Shown here: in pieces, positions 20,915 through 34,307 of the stretch | Layout of the letters: the number at the start of each line of letters is the position of its first letter | Position numbering within the stretch: the first letter of the stretch is position 1 | Source: Actinomortierella ambigua | Lineage: Eukaryota; Mortierellomycota; Mortierellomycetes; Mortierellales; Mortierellaceae | Assembly: GCA_016098155.1 (NCBI GenBank) | Contig: JAAAJB010000050.1 | Span: 32,224-96,223, forward strand | DNA length: 64,000 nt | Direction: 5' to 3' | Position numbers and translations under genes: made by a program | The notes under the pieces: generated by a model | The model's database searches: none | What the model saw: the letters and a program-made list of their open reading frames with translations, nothing else | Told to the model about the DNA's origin: nothing

Positions 20915-23900
20915 ATGATACGCTTTGCCACACACCACCAGCCAGTAAGGCTTGGTTCTCCCTGGATTCTTTCACGCTCTCTTTCTTCGCTCCATGGCTC
21001 AACAGCCTCTGGCCACCATGTTCTAGAGCCTCTTTCTACGGCGGCAACGGCGACGACATTGCGACGCACGCTCCATCTTTCAACACAACAAAGCATCCCT
21101 ATACCTGCTTCAGGACATCTATCTAACGCCCCACTGCTGCGCCAGATCTCTTCTCGGCCACCTGTTCGCCTGTCGTCGGTCCAGCCCCCACACCGCCAGC
21201 AGCATCACTACCCACGGACTCAGAGCTATGACCACATTCATGGTTGCACATCACCCATGCGCCGAAGAGCATTCCACACTCAGCGCACAGCCATGCAGAG
21301 CAGGCCTACGGATGACATCACTCCGTTGGGAAAAGTGTCTGGTAGGAGTGGTGGATCTGTGACCACGGCGAGTGAGGCTGGAATCTTTTCGGGCATCAAT
21401 CCAAAGGCGACAGGTACTCCTCATAAACCAATGACTATTGAGGAGGCCATGAAAGGTGTCAGGCCGCTTCAGTTATCCCCAGAAGAGACCATCCGATCCC
21501 AACTTCACCAAGCCAAGAGAATTGATGGCAAAGCAATTGCAAAGTATGAAAAAGCGGGACTTTTTGGGAATTGTCGACACCACTTTTTCTCATTCCCAGA
21601 TCAAGGCACTCGAGCTGACAAAATCCACCCATCTTGTTGTGCAATATTAGAGCGATCGTGAAGAATGTCAAGACGGAGATTGATGCATTCAAAGCGATCC
21701 ATCCAACTTTTCAGCCCCGTCTAGCGATTGTACAACTAGGAGAGAAGGAGGACTCTAATGTTTATGTCACGATGAAGAAGAAAACTTGCGTTCAGGTATG
21801 GTTAAATCACGCGTGGTGTGTGCGTATGAGAGAAGAGGAAAGAGTGCGTGCAAGAAGGAGAGAGTAGAGGGTGCAGAGAGAAAAAGACACGATTCGAGTA
21901 CCCAGATTGCCAACAATGAAGCTTACCTCTACTCTATGGGCTAGGCTGGCATCGAATACGTCGAGCACCACCTTCCAGAGAGCACATCAGTGAAGGAACT
22001 GTTGACGGTGATTCACCAGCTGAACAAAGATGCGGGTGTTCATGGTGTGCTTGTCCAACTCCCTCTACCGGATCACATCGACAACAAGGTGGTAACCGAG
22101 GCCATTGATCCTATGAAAGACGTCGACGGCTTCCATACGACGAACATTGGACGACTCGCGAAGCTGAGCACTCAACCAGATTTTGTGCCTTGCACGCCTA
22201 AAGGCGTGCTTGAACTCATCCGATCGACCGGGATCGAGATTGAGGGCAAGAACGCCGTGGTAGTTGGGCGCAGTGATGTTGTGGTATGATCGCATTGATA
22301 GCAGCGGCCCCAGTTGAAACGTATGTGAGGAGTGGTTGATACGCGTGCTGACAGTAATGGTCTCACTGGAAACATTATAGGGCGCACCTACCTTCCATCT
22401 TCTGAACAAGCACAATGCAACGGTGACACTATGCCACGACAAGACGCGCGACCTTCACGAAAAGGTATGGAAAGAAGGAAGGGTGGTTTCCCATTGAAGG
22501 GAGACATTGTCTACGACAAAAAAGAAACGGCAAGGTACTGATGACAGCTGATCTGTCTGATGGCACGATAGGTGGGGACAGCAGATATTCTTGTGGTTGC
22601 TGCAGGCTCGGCCGAGCTGATCAAAGGCGAATGGCTCAAGAAAGGTGCCGTTGTGATCGATGTTGGCATCAATCCCCGGCCAGGTACAGTGTCCTCCCAG
22701 ATTCTCCTATCCCCCCTCCCCTGGGGCATGTTGTGTCTCTCTGCATGCCCCGCATTGCCCGTGTTTAAATTTCCTGCCTTTGAATGTTTACTCGGTTCGT
22801 TCCCCCTTCTCTCACCTCTCACTCACTCACTCACTCACTCGCTCACCCTCTTTATTTTTTCACGGAGTAGATCCCACCAAAAAGAGCGGCATTCGTTTGG
22901 TCGGTGACGTCGAGTTTTCCACAGCACAACATGTTGCAGGCCATATTACGGAGGTGCCTGGCGGGGTTGGACCCATGACCGTTGCAATGCTCATGGAGAA
23001 CACACTCATTTCCGCTCGGCGATTCTGGCAGGCCGCCACTCTCGCTCGCTCTTCAACCTCCTTCAAGCCATTGCCTCTGCAGCTCAAGACACCTGTCCCG
23101 AGTGACATTGACATTGCTCTTGCTCACACCCCAAAACACATTCGTAATGTCGCGCAGGAGATCGGCCTCCTGCCTGAGGAGGTAAATGTCTTTTATTATC
23201 TGGTTGGCTCTGGATACTGTTTGCATGTATGCACAGACATATAAAAAAAAAAAAAAAACGCGGCTCACACCAATCTTTCCTCACCCCATTTCTGTCAACA
23301 GTATGATCTGTTTGGCAAATACAAGGCCAAGGTCGCGCCAGAGGTCCTGAAGCGTCTGGAACATCGTCAGAACGGGCGATACGTGGTCGTCACAGGTATT
23401 ACTCCGACACCGCTAGGCGAGGGCAAGTCGACGACAGTTGTGGGGCTCGTGCAGGCCCTGGGCGCTCATCTGGATAAGATTGCCTTTGGTTGTGTTCGCC
23501 AGCCTTCGCAGGGACCGACATTTGGCATCAAGGGTGGCGCTGCAGGAGGTGGATACTCTCAAATCATTCCCATGGACGAATTCAACTTGCACCTGACAGG
23601 CGATATCCATGCCGTATCAGCAGCAAACAACTTGTTGGCAGCAGCCATCGATGCTCGTATGTTCCACGAAGCCGGAGCATCCGACACCTCACTATTCAAC
23701 CGACTCTGCCCAAAGAAGAAGGGCAAACGCACGTTTGCACCCGTCATGATTTCTCGATTACAGCGACTGGGGATCAGCAAGACAGTGCCCGAAGAGTTGT
23801 CACCAGAAGAGATTTCGAAGTTTGTTCGGTTGGACATTGACCCAGCCACGATCACATGGCAGCGAGTCGTGGACACGAACGACCGGTTTCTGCGTCGAAT

Positions 23901-25219
23901 CGAGGTTGGCCGGAACGCGACAGAGGCAGGCCACGAGCGCATGACAGGCTTTGACATTGCGGTGGCGTCAGAGGTGATGGCCGTGTTGGCGTTGAGTGCA
24001 GATCTCGGGGATATGCGGCAGCGATTAGGCCGGATGGTGGTGGCGAGCTCGCGGCAGGGTCGGCCTATTACGGCGGACGATCTTGGCATTGGCGGCGCGC
24101 TCACGGTGCTGATGAAGGATGCTATCAAACCCAACCTGATGCAGACGCTGGAGGGCACACCAGTATTTGTCCATGCAGGACCCTTCGCCAACATTGCGCA
24201 CGGAAACAGCTCGATCATCGCCGACCGGATCGCGCTCAAGTTGGCAGGCGTCGAGCCAGGCATGCCCTCGAACCAGATGGGCTATGTCGTGACGGAGGCC
24301 GGGTTCGGAGCTGACATTGGCATGGAAAAGTTCTTCGACATCAAATGCCGAGTGAGCAGCCTCGTGCCCAATGCCGTAGTGCTCGTTGCCACCGTCAAGG
24401 CGCTCAAGATGCACGGTGGTGGACCCGAGGTAACGCCTGGCAAGCCGTTGCCCGAAGTGTACCTGAGCGAGAATCTGGAAATGCTTGAAAAGGGATGTGC
24501 CAACCTCGCCAAGCATATCCAAAACACCAAAAAGTTTGGTGTGCCCGTTGTAGTGGCGATCAACAAGTTTACGACCGATACAGATGCTGAGATGGAGCTG
24601 ATACGGCGGCTAGCTCTCCAGGCTGGCGCAAGCGACGCGGTCGCCTGCGACAACTGGGCCAAGGGCGGCATGGGAGCCGTCGATCTCGGCAAGGCTGTGA
24701 TCAAAGCCTGTGATGAACCCAGCGACTTTAAATTCCTCTACAACGTTGATGACAGTATTGAATCCAAAATCACGACTATTGCCAAGGAGATGTATGGCGC
24801 GGATGGCGTCGAGTTTTCTCAGGAAGCCAAGGACAAGATCTCTACCTATACCCGCCAGGTAAGAGGGATAACAATCCTTTTTTGTTTGTTTGTCCAAATG
24901 ATATGTCTGTTGTACCTCAATATCCGTTCTGAGGCTCACCCCCTTTTTTATTTTGTTTATTTGTTTTCGTCAACAGGGCTTCGCCGGACTGCCAATCTGC
25001 ATGGCCAAGACACATCTCTCACTTTCTCATGATCCGACCAAAAAGGGGGTACCGACTGGCTTTACGTTGCCTGTGAGAGACATCCGAGCCTCTGTGGGCG
25101 CCGGATTTCTGTACCCTCTTGTTGGCACTATGCAAACGATGCCCGGCCTTCCGACACGGCCGAGCTTTTACGACATTGATGTTGATGTTGAGACAGGACG
25201 AATCGTGGGGCTGTTTTGA
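20915..25219 (+). CDS. MIS1: C1-tetrahydrofolate synthase, trifunctional, mitochondrial form
   Basis: Eight exons (20915-21543, 21651-21795, 21945-22283, 22381-22464, 22572-22683, 22871-23181, 23302-24858, 24977-25219) give 1,139 residues. It interconverts 5,10-methylene-, 5,10-methenyl- and 10-formyl-THF and makes formyl-THF from formate and ATP. The dehydrogenase/cyclohydrolase domain (about 205-490) shows YVTMKKK with the expected catalytic Lys252, the NADP segment [11 protein letters not shown] and [12 protein letters not shown]. The synthetase domain (about 541-1139) has the P-loop [10 protein letters not shown] (576-585). The N-terminus is about 190 residues longer than the folate core needs and is rich in Arg, Ser and His without acidic residues, so mitochondrial import is likely. 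Yeast has cytosolic ADE3 and mitochondrial MIS1; an internal Met (for example MQSRPTDD) could give a cytosolic form. Confidence 0.93.
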
Positions 25220-28200
25220 GAGAAGGATGAGCAAGAGGAGGAGAAGGAAGGGGGGAAGGAGCCCTGCGATCGTCCCCGAATCACAAAAGACATCTACATG
25301 ACATGACTTTATTCTTTTTTAACTAAATTTTACTTAGATGACCCCATACATTCTACAACAGATAGAACGCAACTCTCTCTTTTTCTCTCTCTCTCTCTTT
25401 CATGGTTCCATGGTTATCCATCATTTAGATTTCACGCTAGCACCAGTTTGTTTTTTACCTTTCATTATTACATGTTTTTCTATGACCAAATCCATGTACG
25501 TTCTGCAACAACTGTGGGGAGATGAGAGGCTGGTTATCGGAGTGGTGTTTAAAATGCTTCAAACATGTGCCAGCGCTCGAATGGAAATCGATGGTCTTCG
25601 GGCGTTGAACCCTGTGTGGGTCGGTCATGAGGATGAGGGGGGGGGGCGTCTTCTTGCGAGTGGTGCAGACCACCAAGATAGGGTTGGCGAGAGAGCCTTT
25701 ATCATATTTGTACCAATAACGCGATACTCTGAAGAAATTTCCCTAAAAATCCTGAGAAAAAGTAAAATGCGAGGGAAGAAAGGAGCGAACCTAGGAGGAA
25801 AAGAACCAGCCCTCCCACTTACACATGGTCTATTAGACTACAACAAGAGGGTGGTGTTTTTTTTGTGTTTTTCAAAAGCTTTCGGAGAAACGGAGGAACA
25901 ACAGGAGCGGGCAGAAGGAGGGAGCAAAGTCATGGCAAGTACCCAATGACCAACTGGCCACCAGGAGAGTTTGAGCAAGCTGCAACAACAAGTCGATTGA
26001 GAGGTTGAAGGAGTGAAGCTTTGCACTGCCTTGTCTTTTTTTTTGCGAGTTCTTTTTGGCTGCTGTGCTTTCTTGGGCTGTCTCGTTCGCTCTCCCACTT
26101 TATGTGACACAGGGCGTGAAGAGTTTTGTACCCACGGGACAAAAAGAATGGTGTCGGCGATCGTCCACCAGCTTCGCGGCGGGAGAAGGAGAGAGTTGTA
26201 CCAAAGCAGCAACAAGCAGTTTTGTGTCTTTCCCACTCTTACTTTTTTTTTCCCACAAGTGTCATTTGTTGCAATGAAAAAAAAAAATAAGCTCGCGATC
26301 GCAAGGAAAGGAATGGTAACACTCTTGCTGCAGAGTGCGAAAAAGAGGAGCGAGTGAGCCCCTGTCCACCAAGGTGGACTATATCAATTCTACCTTCCTC
26401 TCCCGACGTATGCAAAGAAGCAGGAGTGTCATCGAGGGTTCCCTTGTTTGGCAACCTCGGACCCGCCGCCTTGCCCACAGTGGGCTGAGAGCAAGGACAA
26501 AAAAATATAATAGTTTGTATTGTGTTCATGTTTGTATACATGTACATGTAGTTGACCAGCTATATGTCGGCTCACCAGCATCTTGGAGAGGGATGTCAAT
26601 GAGTGTGGCGAGGCATGACATGGTGTCTGAGAACCTGAGATTAACAAGGTTGCACAGCGTGGGATGCGCCTGACGACTCGGAAGCAGAGCCGTTGTTGTC
26701 GTGGGATGGTACAGTTGTTGTTGGAGGCATGAAGAGAACTTTCTGAGGCGGAAAGGTGCTACAACGGCTGGGGAAAATGGGTGCATGACCTCAAAACTGT
26801 GCGCAGTTTAGCAACATATCGTGAGAGACTTGGTCTATTGCGTTGGGTACTGTTCGTCCTGAACACAGCATGACATGTGTCACCTAACATGACAGCAGAG
26901 TTATCCAATGACACCCCTCCAAAATGTCTACCGGGGAATAATCCGGAGAGGTTAAGCATCAACAGGGGGTGACAAGGAGGTGGCTAGGCTTTCTGTTCAC
27001 ACGGGTATGTCTTAGAGAATGGCGCAATGAGTAGCTTGAACTGTATCGTCCATAAGCTAGTTTACGGTGGATTCTCTGCAGAAGATTGATGGAGTACATG
27101 CGGGCTACATATTGTACTCCCCTCTTTCGCTTTGCACGACAACATCCACGTATGCATAAATCGCACCATTCCGATATTTCTTTGCAACCACTCTTCTTCA
27201 AAAGCGCTCAGTTTCAACCCACACAAAGGAAGAGAACCTCCTTCAGGCACCATGAACATGTGAGACGTGGGTATATAAGGGGAGGGGAGGGAGGATTTGG
27301 CAAAGGATTTTGTTGAATCCGCGGATTGAATTTGGCGTCCTCTGTTACCAGGGAAAGTCGTTGTGAACTTTGTTTTCCTCGCTATTGCTGCTTCTTATTA
27401 TTTGAGAGGGGCAAAAAATCATGAAAGAATACAACAGCGGTTTGCACCAATCGCATCGGTGCCGAGCTCTCTTGAACGACCATTGTTTGTAGCACTGAGC
27501 TTGCCCACAAGCACACAATAGTCCATCTCGTTCAACTCAAATTTAAAATTGCCACGCTGTCACCTCAGAACAGCGTTAGTCTACACCGAGGGAAAGTAAG
27601 CAAGAGTATGTAGTCTACGTACAACAGCAGATGTTGCTTCTGTGTTTGTGATTGCCATTTACCTCATGACTATCTAGAAACAACGCCTCTTGTTGCAATT
27701 GTGTTTTGTTTGTTTGTGCTGCTATTGCTGTTGTTAGCTATTGGATGTTTGTGCGATTTTTTGAGTTTTTCTCTAGGGAAAAGGTGCATTATTGTAATTT
27801 GTTCATTCGTGAGGGTTTCTCTCATGGCATATTCATTTACTGCTGGATATCGTCCCCATCGAGACCTCTCGGTGTCTTTTCCCAGGGGGGGGGGGGTTGG
27901 AGGTTATTCCAACGAAAACATGCTTCTAGCCCTTTTGTTTTTGTCATTTTGGGCTGCCCCAAAATCCAGGGAAAGAATACCAACGCTGTTGGCGCAACTA
28001 CATACATGCACATACTGTTGCTGTCTTCCAATCAATGGCTCTGGCTCTCGCGGAGTTGTCCCCATCAGGGCCCTATCGCGTGAACATCGAAGCTCCTCCC
28101 CTCCAATCAGCAAGCATGTGTTCTTTCTTTCTTCTTTCAAAGCTTGGACCTAAATGCCCTTTTCCTTCATCGCATAAAAGGTACCGCATCCTCCCTCTGT

Positions 28201-28370
28201 TTCTACTTTTTTTTTCTTTTCTCTTTGGCTATCCATCCCACTCCTTCCTGTACCCTACCCTTCCCGCTCCTTACCTCTTGGGGTTGTTGAACTGGTGACT
28301 CCACCCTTCTCCTCCCCATCCTCCTCCTCCTTTCTTGTATAATAAGGATTCCCTTGTACAGTAATTTATC
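25220..28370. other. 3.1-kb gene-poor region upstream of OPT transporter
   Basis: No gene can be supported. It has scattered homopolymers (G10 near 27886-27896), a good TATA box (TATATAA, 27272-27278) and a perfect 12-bp palindrome AATCCGCGGATT (27316-27327) with no coding frame directly after it. The last 300 bp are CT-rich and probably form the OPT leader. Confidence 0.5.
27272..27278 (+). promoter_or_regulatory. Orphan TATA box
   Basis: TATATAA in a G-rich context, 38 bp before a perfect palindrome AATCCGCGGATT. The nearest gene on this strand starts 1.1 kb downstream. It could drive a non-coding transcript or a long spliced 5' leader of the OPT gene. Confidence 0.3.
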
Positions 28371-30601
28371 ATGGCTACTGTTGTAGATGAAAAGCGTGCC
28401 GTCGACGAAAAGTTCCCCGGCGACGACGATGGCAAGGAGGGCATTGAGCTTCGTCCCGATGACGACTACATCCTCGACTATGCCGACGACAAGACACCCC
28501 AGTTCACATGGTATGTTAGGGCTATCCACAGCCTTGCCTCCCGTTAAATCCTTCGCCCTCGTCCCTCTCGTCATCAAGATGTTTGTCTCCCAAACATGGT
28601 GTACGTACTGAAATCATTTCTCCCTCCCGTCATCCTTTTCCTTTCTCTTCGCTTTAAAACGACAGGCGTGCTGCTATTGTTGGTTCGCTGCTTGGATGCG
28701 TTGTCGCCGCCAGTAACCTTTACGTCGGTCTGAAGGTCGGTTGGACCTTTGGCGCTTCCCTCTGGGGTGCCATCTTTGGCTTTATTATTCTGAAGCCCCT
28801 TTCCAACATGGTTGGTTCGACGGTCTTTGGCCCCAAGGAAAACGCCACCTGCCAGGCTGCTGCCACCGCCGCTGGTGGTCTCTCGGCTGGATATGTTACA
28901 GCTGTCCCAGCCATGTATCGTCTTGGTCTCATGCCCGTTGGCCACATCCCCAAGGACGATACCGTCACTCTCGTTCTCTGGACACTGTCTGCCGCCTTCT
29001 TCGGCATGTTCTTTGCCGTTCCCCTGCGCGCCCACTTTGTCATCAACCAGGATCTCCCCTTCCCTACTCCCCGCGCTGCAGCTGAGACCATCAAGGCCCT
29101 GCACAAGGGCGGTGACCAGGCTGCCACTGATGCCAGGAGGACCGGTTGGTTCCTCTTTGGATCTTTCGGTACCTCGTTCATCGTGTCCCTGGGTGCCCAC
29201 TGGGTTACCATTATGGAGAGCATTCACTTTGTCTACTACATCGCCAAAGCTGCTGGCTACCAGGCAATGATGAACGCCGATGCCGTGTGGGGCTGGTACT
29301 TCTCTTGGGACTTTGCCTTCTTTGGCGCTGGTTTGATGACCCCTGGTGCGACTGTCTGGTCCTTCCTCCTCGGCGAGCTCATTGCCTTTGGTATTGCTGG
29401 CCCTCTTATGGTCGACAGCGGCTACCTCTTCCGCAAGACGGGTTTCCTCGACCAGAACCGCCACACTGCTCAGTCGTGGTTCCTGTGGCCCGGTGTCGCT
29501 CTCATGTTGTTCACCGCCTTTGGCGAGCTTGCTGTCCACGGTCGTTCGCTCTGGAACGGTGTTCTGGGTGGTGTTCATCTGATCAGGAGTGGTGTTCGCC
29601 GCATCATCCGCCTCGTCTTTCGTCGTGGCGCCGCTGTTGAGACAGCCGTCAACCCCAACTATGTCTCCAAGGATCCCGTCCCCGATCATCTGCAGGTCCC
29701 CATGTCGTGGTGGCTCGGAGGCTTCGTTATTTCGGCTATTTTCACGGTCTGTGTCATGTCTATTGGCTTCAAGACCCCTGTTTGGGCTACCATTGTTGCC
29801 ATTCTGCTGTCATTCATCCTTGCCTTTGTCGCTCTCCAGGCTTCCGGTGAGACCGATATCAACCCCACTGGCCCCGTCTCCAAGGTCACACAGCTGGTCT
29901 TTTCTAACGTTCCTGGTGCGACCAAGCCGGTTATCCAAAAGACCAACCTCATGTGCGCCAACATCACTGCCTCGATCTGCTCTCAGTCGGTCGACATGGT
30001 CGGTGATCTGAAGACGGGTCATTTGCTGGCTGCGTCCCCCCGCTCGCAGTTCTATGCTCAGTGCATCGGTTCAATCTTTGCTGTTGTTGTTGCCATTCCA
30101 CTGTTCATCCTGTACACGTCAGCCTACCAGTGCATTATCGTCGAGAACAAGGATATCACGAAGGACGAGAAATGCCCATTCGAGCTGACTGCCGTCATTG
30201 CCTGGCAGAAGGTGTGCGAGCTGTTGACTGATGGTGCCAGCAACCCTGTTCCTCGCGAGTCGCTGATCTTGACGATTGTGTGCATTTTCCTGGCCGCTAT
30301 TGCCATCATCATCCGTGTCAAGTTCCTGCCCGAGCGTTTCCGTCCTTACTGGATCAACATGAACGCTGTTGGCATTGGTTTCATCAACAGCAGCCCTTCG
30401 ATCCCCGTCGCCATGGCCCTCAGCTGGACGGTTGGTTACTTCTGGAAGCGCTACAGCCCTCGCACCCACGAGAAGTTCATGTATGCCATTGCTGCAGGCT
30501 TGATCTCCGGTGTCGGTGTCTCTGGTATCATCAAGGCCTTCTTGACGCTCGCCGATGTCCCACCATCGACCGTCACTTGGGGCTGCCCTACGTGCAAGTA
30601 A
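28371..30601 (+). CDS. OPT-family transporter (PT/YSL-like clade)
   Basis: Two exons (28371-28510, 28666-30601) give a 691-residue membrane protein. The N-terminal 45 residues are acidic and hydrophilic, then many hydrophobic segments follow, starting with AAIVGSLLGCVVAASNLYVG. Family marks are NLYVGLKVGWTFGASLWG, GPKENATCQAAATAAGG and INPTGPVSKVTQLVF; the last is the NPxG-type motif of the PT/YSL branch. These are proton-coupled transporters of small peptides or metal chelates, usually in the plasma or vacuolar membrane. The substrate cannot be told from sequence. Codon use is strongly biased to C-ending codons, hinting at high expression. AATAAA lies about 40 nt after the stop. The 155-nt intron starts GTATGT and ends ACAG. 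Confidence 0.9.
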
Positions 30602-31738
30602 GCACCCACCAGCGCCCACTTACCCCACTTTATCCTTACCTGTGTAATAAATTAGTTCATTTTTTTTCCTCATCTTCAATTTTCTCTCGTGAATTAATCC
30701 ATGGGAAGTGGGGGGGGGGGGTCTTTGGTTTCGTTCGCTTGATGGTGATGGTATAAAGCGTGCAAAGTAAAATCTATGCGTACGTGGAACCTATGATGGA
30801 GGTAGTGGACGGCCACCCTTTTTTCGGTCCCCAGCCAGGCACAGATTGAAAGAGGAGAGGGAGATAGAGAAGCCTCGTTCCGAGGTCAATTCTCCGGCTA
30901 TGCCAGCGGAGTGATTGCGCAGCACGGGAGCGATCTGTTGAGGAATGATATGCGCCTCTGGTGGATGGGGTCATTGTCACACCAACTGTCCATCGGAAAA
31001 AAGCTCGGTGGCAGCCTTTCACAGCATGTTCTCAACGCAAAGCATGAGTAGTCTGATCTAGTCTACCACCTCGATCACCTCTGCCGACATAGACTATGTG
31101 TATTCAACCCAGGAATGTTCTAAAGCGAATACTTGAGAGAAAGATAGTACGGTCGAGACTGTCACAACAGAGCTTCAGGGTTCTCTTAGGATACCATGCA
31201 CAGAGTACATCGGTGCAACCGTTAGTGTTCTACTTTCTCTCGTTCAGAGTTGAGCGGCTACGATTGAAACGCCCTTGCCTGCCTTGCTCTCACTCACTTG
31301 TGATTTCATGCAGCTTCGTTCCCAACACTTTTCTTTGATGGTGCTGGCGGACTAATAGAGTCCATTCTGGATGTCTGGGGTCAAGTCTTGGACGGCTAGG
31401 CCATGGTAGAGATCATGCGTGGCGATCAGCCTATTGTAAGCGCGTTGCAATCTGGTGCATCGAGGGGCAGCAGGGGACTGTTCCTTGTAGGGGGAACGTC
31501 GAGTCGGAGAAGAAAAACGGTGCTCGCACCTCTGACCAACAATGTCAGCGTTTGCTCGCATGAAATAAAAAAAAAAAAAGTTTGGTGCCAGCAGCAATAA
31601 GAGTAGCATAGGGAGGTCCTCTCCACCCGTGGGTGACAAAGGGATGATGAGCTGAGGTCACATGGCTATCCAACTGTCGACCAAAACGGGGGTGCAAGAG
31701 AGAACGGGCGGCAGAGCATGGAGACAGACAGATGGACA

Positions 31739-31778
<40 letters not shown>

Positions 31779-32158
31779 ATGAGGGCGCCTCTCTTCTTCC
31801 TTTGGTCCTTCCTTGTACCCCAACCCCACCTAAAATTGCAATTTTATGAGTCTTTTCTCTTCCCTTTTGCACCGCGTCGCGTAGATTCAAAACGTCAGCA
31901 TCAATGCCATCTGCGACATCACTCTCCAACCAGCTCGGCTCTTTGCATTGACGCGGTGTATGCAAAGAAAGAAAAAAAGAAAGACAGGCCTCCCACCATT
32001 GAACACGGCCACATTCCATTTTGCCTGCAATTCATTCCTCCCTCTCTCTCTCCCTTTCCCTGCTTCTCTCTCTCTGCCTCTGCCTCTGCCTCTCTCTCTA
32101 TCTCTCCTTTCTATTCTCTCGTATCCTTGCTCCGGGGCAAGTTTGCACCCCATCAGCC
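30602..32158. other. Gap between OPT gene and Yak1-like gene
   Basis: About 1.6 kb without a supported gene. It contains a G9-10 run near 30711-30720, a GA microsatellite (31742-31775), and a CT-rich leader from about 32035 to 32115 just before the Yak1 start. It probably carries the Yak1 promoter. Confidence 0.5.
31742..31775 (+). repeat. GA microsatellite
   Basis: About sixteen GA units upstream of the Yak1-like gene. Confidence 0.8.
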
Positions 32159-34273
32159 ATGCCACCCACCTTTCCACATGCGGGTAACAGCCTCCATCAC
32201 GTCAGTGCTGGAGGCAACACCTCCAACAACGCCTCATCGTCATCAGCCTCAAGGTCTGGTGGTAGTGGCGGTAGCACCAGCCCTAACAACATTGCAGTTC
32301 GCCATTCCAATTACCACTACCCAGGCAACCTCCACCACCACCACCACCCAAACACCCAGGCGCACTCACAGCAACAACAACAACCACCACAACCACCACC
32401 ACAACCACCACATCCACCACAGCAGCAGCAACAACAACAGCACCACCACCTTCACCAGCAACAGCAGTATGGCTCCCGCCCAGGTGTCTCATGGTCTTCA
32501 TTAACTTCAAGCACGGGCCATGTGGGCATTCCAATGGACGATGACTTGCAGCCCATCCAAGGCTCGTTGCCGTCCTTTAACCAGCAACAGCAATACCAGA
32601 TGCATGCCATGCATTACCAACCACAGCAACACCTGCAGCAACGGAGACTCCCAGCCTCAAGGGATGCCGAATGGGGTTCCTTCCCACCGTTGTCAGCTTC
32701 GGGACCGTCAACCACCACGCCTCCATACCAGTCCTACGCGGGCATGAATGACAAACGCGCAAGCCATGTGATGGTGCCAGCCACCTCCTTTCAACCACTG
32801 CCGACCTTGGACCATGCCATGTCTTCGCCCACAGTATCATCGTCGCAGACATTTCTCATCCCACCACCTCCATCGCTGCAAGCCAACAACATGTACTACC
32901 ACGACCAACAGCCTCAGCATCCGCCACCACCACAACTGGACACTCAGTCTCCCCGCAATGTACAACAGCACCAGCGCCATTCGTATGCAAAGCCTTACCC
33001 TGACCACACCGCCTCCTCGCTCTACCGCGTCGAGGAGAGACCCTCGGCACCCGCGAGTCCTGCTCAGACAGGGCTCAGTTTGGCCAGCAATAGCCAGAGC
33101 AACACAGCAGCGCCCAATCATCCAAACAGCCACATCAACACAAGCATCAGCACCAGCATCAACGCCACTACAGCAACAAGCGGAGCCCCTGGGGCAAAGG
33201 GTGTAGGAGTCGGGGATGGTGCCAAGCTCGCGTCGGCTGACGGTCCTCCAATTGCTCCTGATTCGTCTTCGCCCCCTTTGTCCAGCACAACCTCCACGTC
33301 GGCGAGTGGGAGCGGCAACAACAGCAGCAACAACTTACCGAGTGTTCCCACATCAGTTTCTCCAAGGACAGGAGTACCGTTGGTGTCCGGTCGTCACCCG
33401 GTAGCAGGTGTCATGGGGTTGGCCCCATCGTCGTCGTCTCCGTCTCGCTCGCCAGTCTCGCCCGTCTTGCTTCAAAAGTCGTCAAGTCTGCGGTCAGTGC
33501 GACCAAACGGGGGTTCGAGCCTCAAAGAGAATACCCCAAGCTCAACCTCGGCGACCACCACCGCGACCACCGCGTCCACGACCACCACGACCACCACCAA
33601 CACAACAATGACCCCCGCTACCGCTCTTGCCTCATCGGCCCTTCCAAAAGGGGACCCAGTGTCTGCTTTATCGTCTTCTCCGCCAGGATCTTCTTCGTTG
33701 TCGTCGGCAACAACTGGGATGGTCCATTCTGCTGCTGCAGGGGGCGTTGCGTCAGGAAAGGGAGGAGGGGGTGGAGGAGGAATAGGAGCAGGGGCTGGAT
33801 CAAGCATGACAGGAGCAGCACCAATGGCCACATCATCATCAACAGCAGCGTCAGGGCATGGGGGAAGCGTTGGCTCAGGAGGGGGAGGAGACGGCTTGTC
33901 CGTTTTTAGCCCTTCTTCGCCTTTGATTCCAGGAGTCAAACCCACAGCAACGACAACAACATCTTCTTCTGCCCACTCCTCCACAGTCGCACCACCTGCT
34001 CCTTCCCACCACTCACCTTCCCTCAGCAACACCATGTCTTCCCCCTCTAGCCAGCCAACACACTCACCTCGCCATGGCAGCGGCGGATATCATCATCACC
34101 GCGCCAGTTACCAGCCGTCTCAGTTTTCTCAGGGCTATCAGCATTTTGCAACGTCCCAAGGTACAAATCCTGGATATTTATCTTCGGGGTCTGGACTGTC
34201 CAGACACCTCTCTATTCACCTTCCCACGAACCTGACACTGCTTCCTCCCCCACCAGCCATGCGTACAGGAGTT

Positions 34274-34307
<34 letters not shown>

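Noticed and set aside
25338..25949. 203-codon open frame downstream of C1-THF synthase
   Set aside because: No domain, mixed composition and no supporting splice or promoter context.
28574..29689. 371-codon minus-strand frame opposite the OPT gene
   Set aside because: It is a shadow of the strongly biased codon use of the OPT gene.
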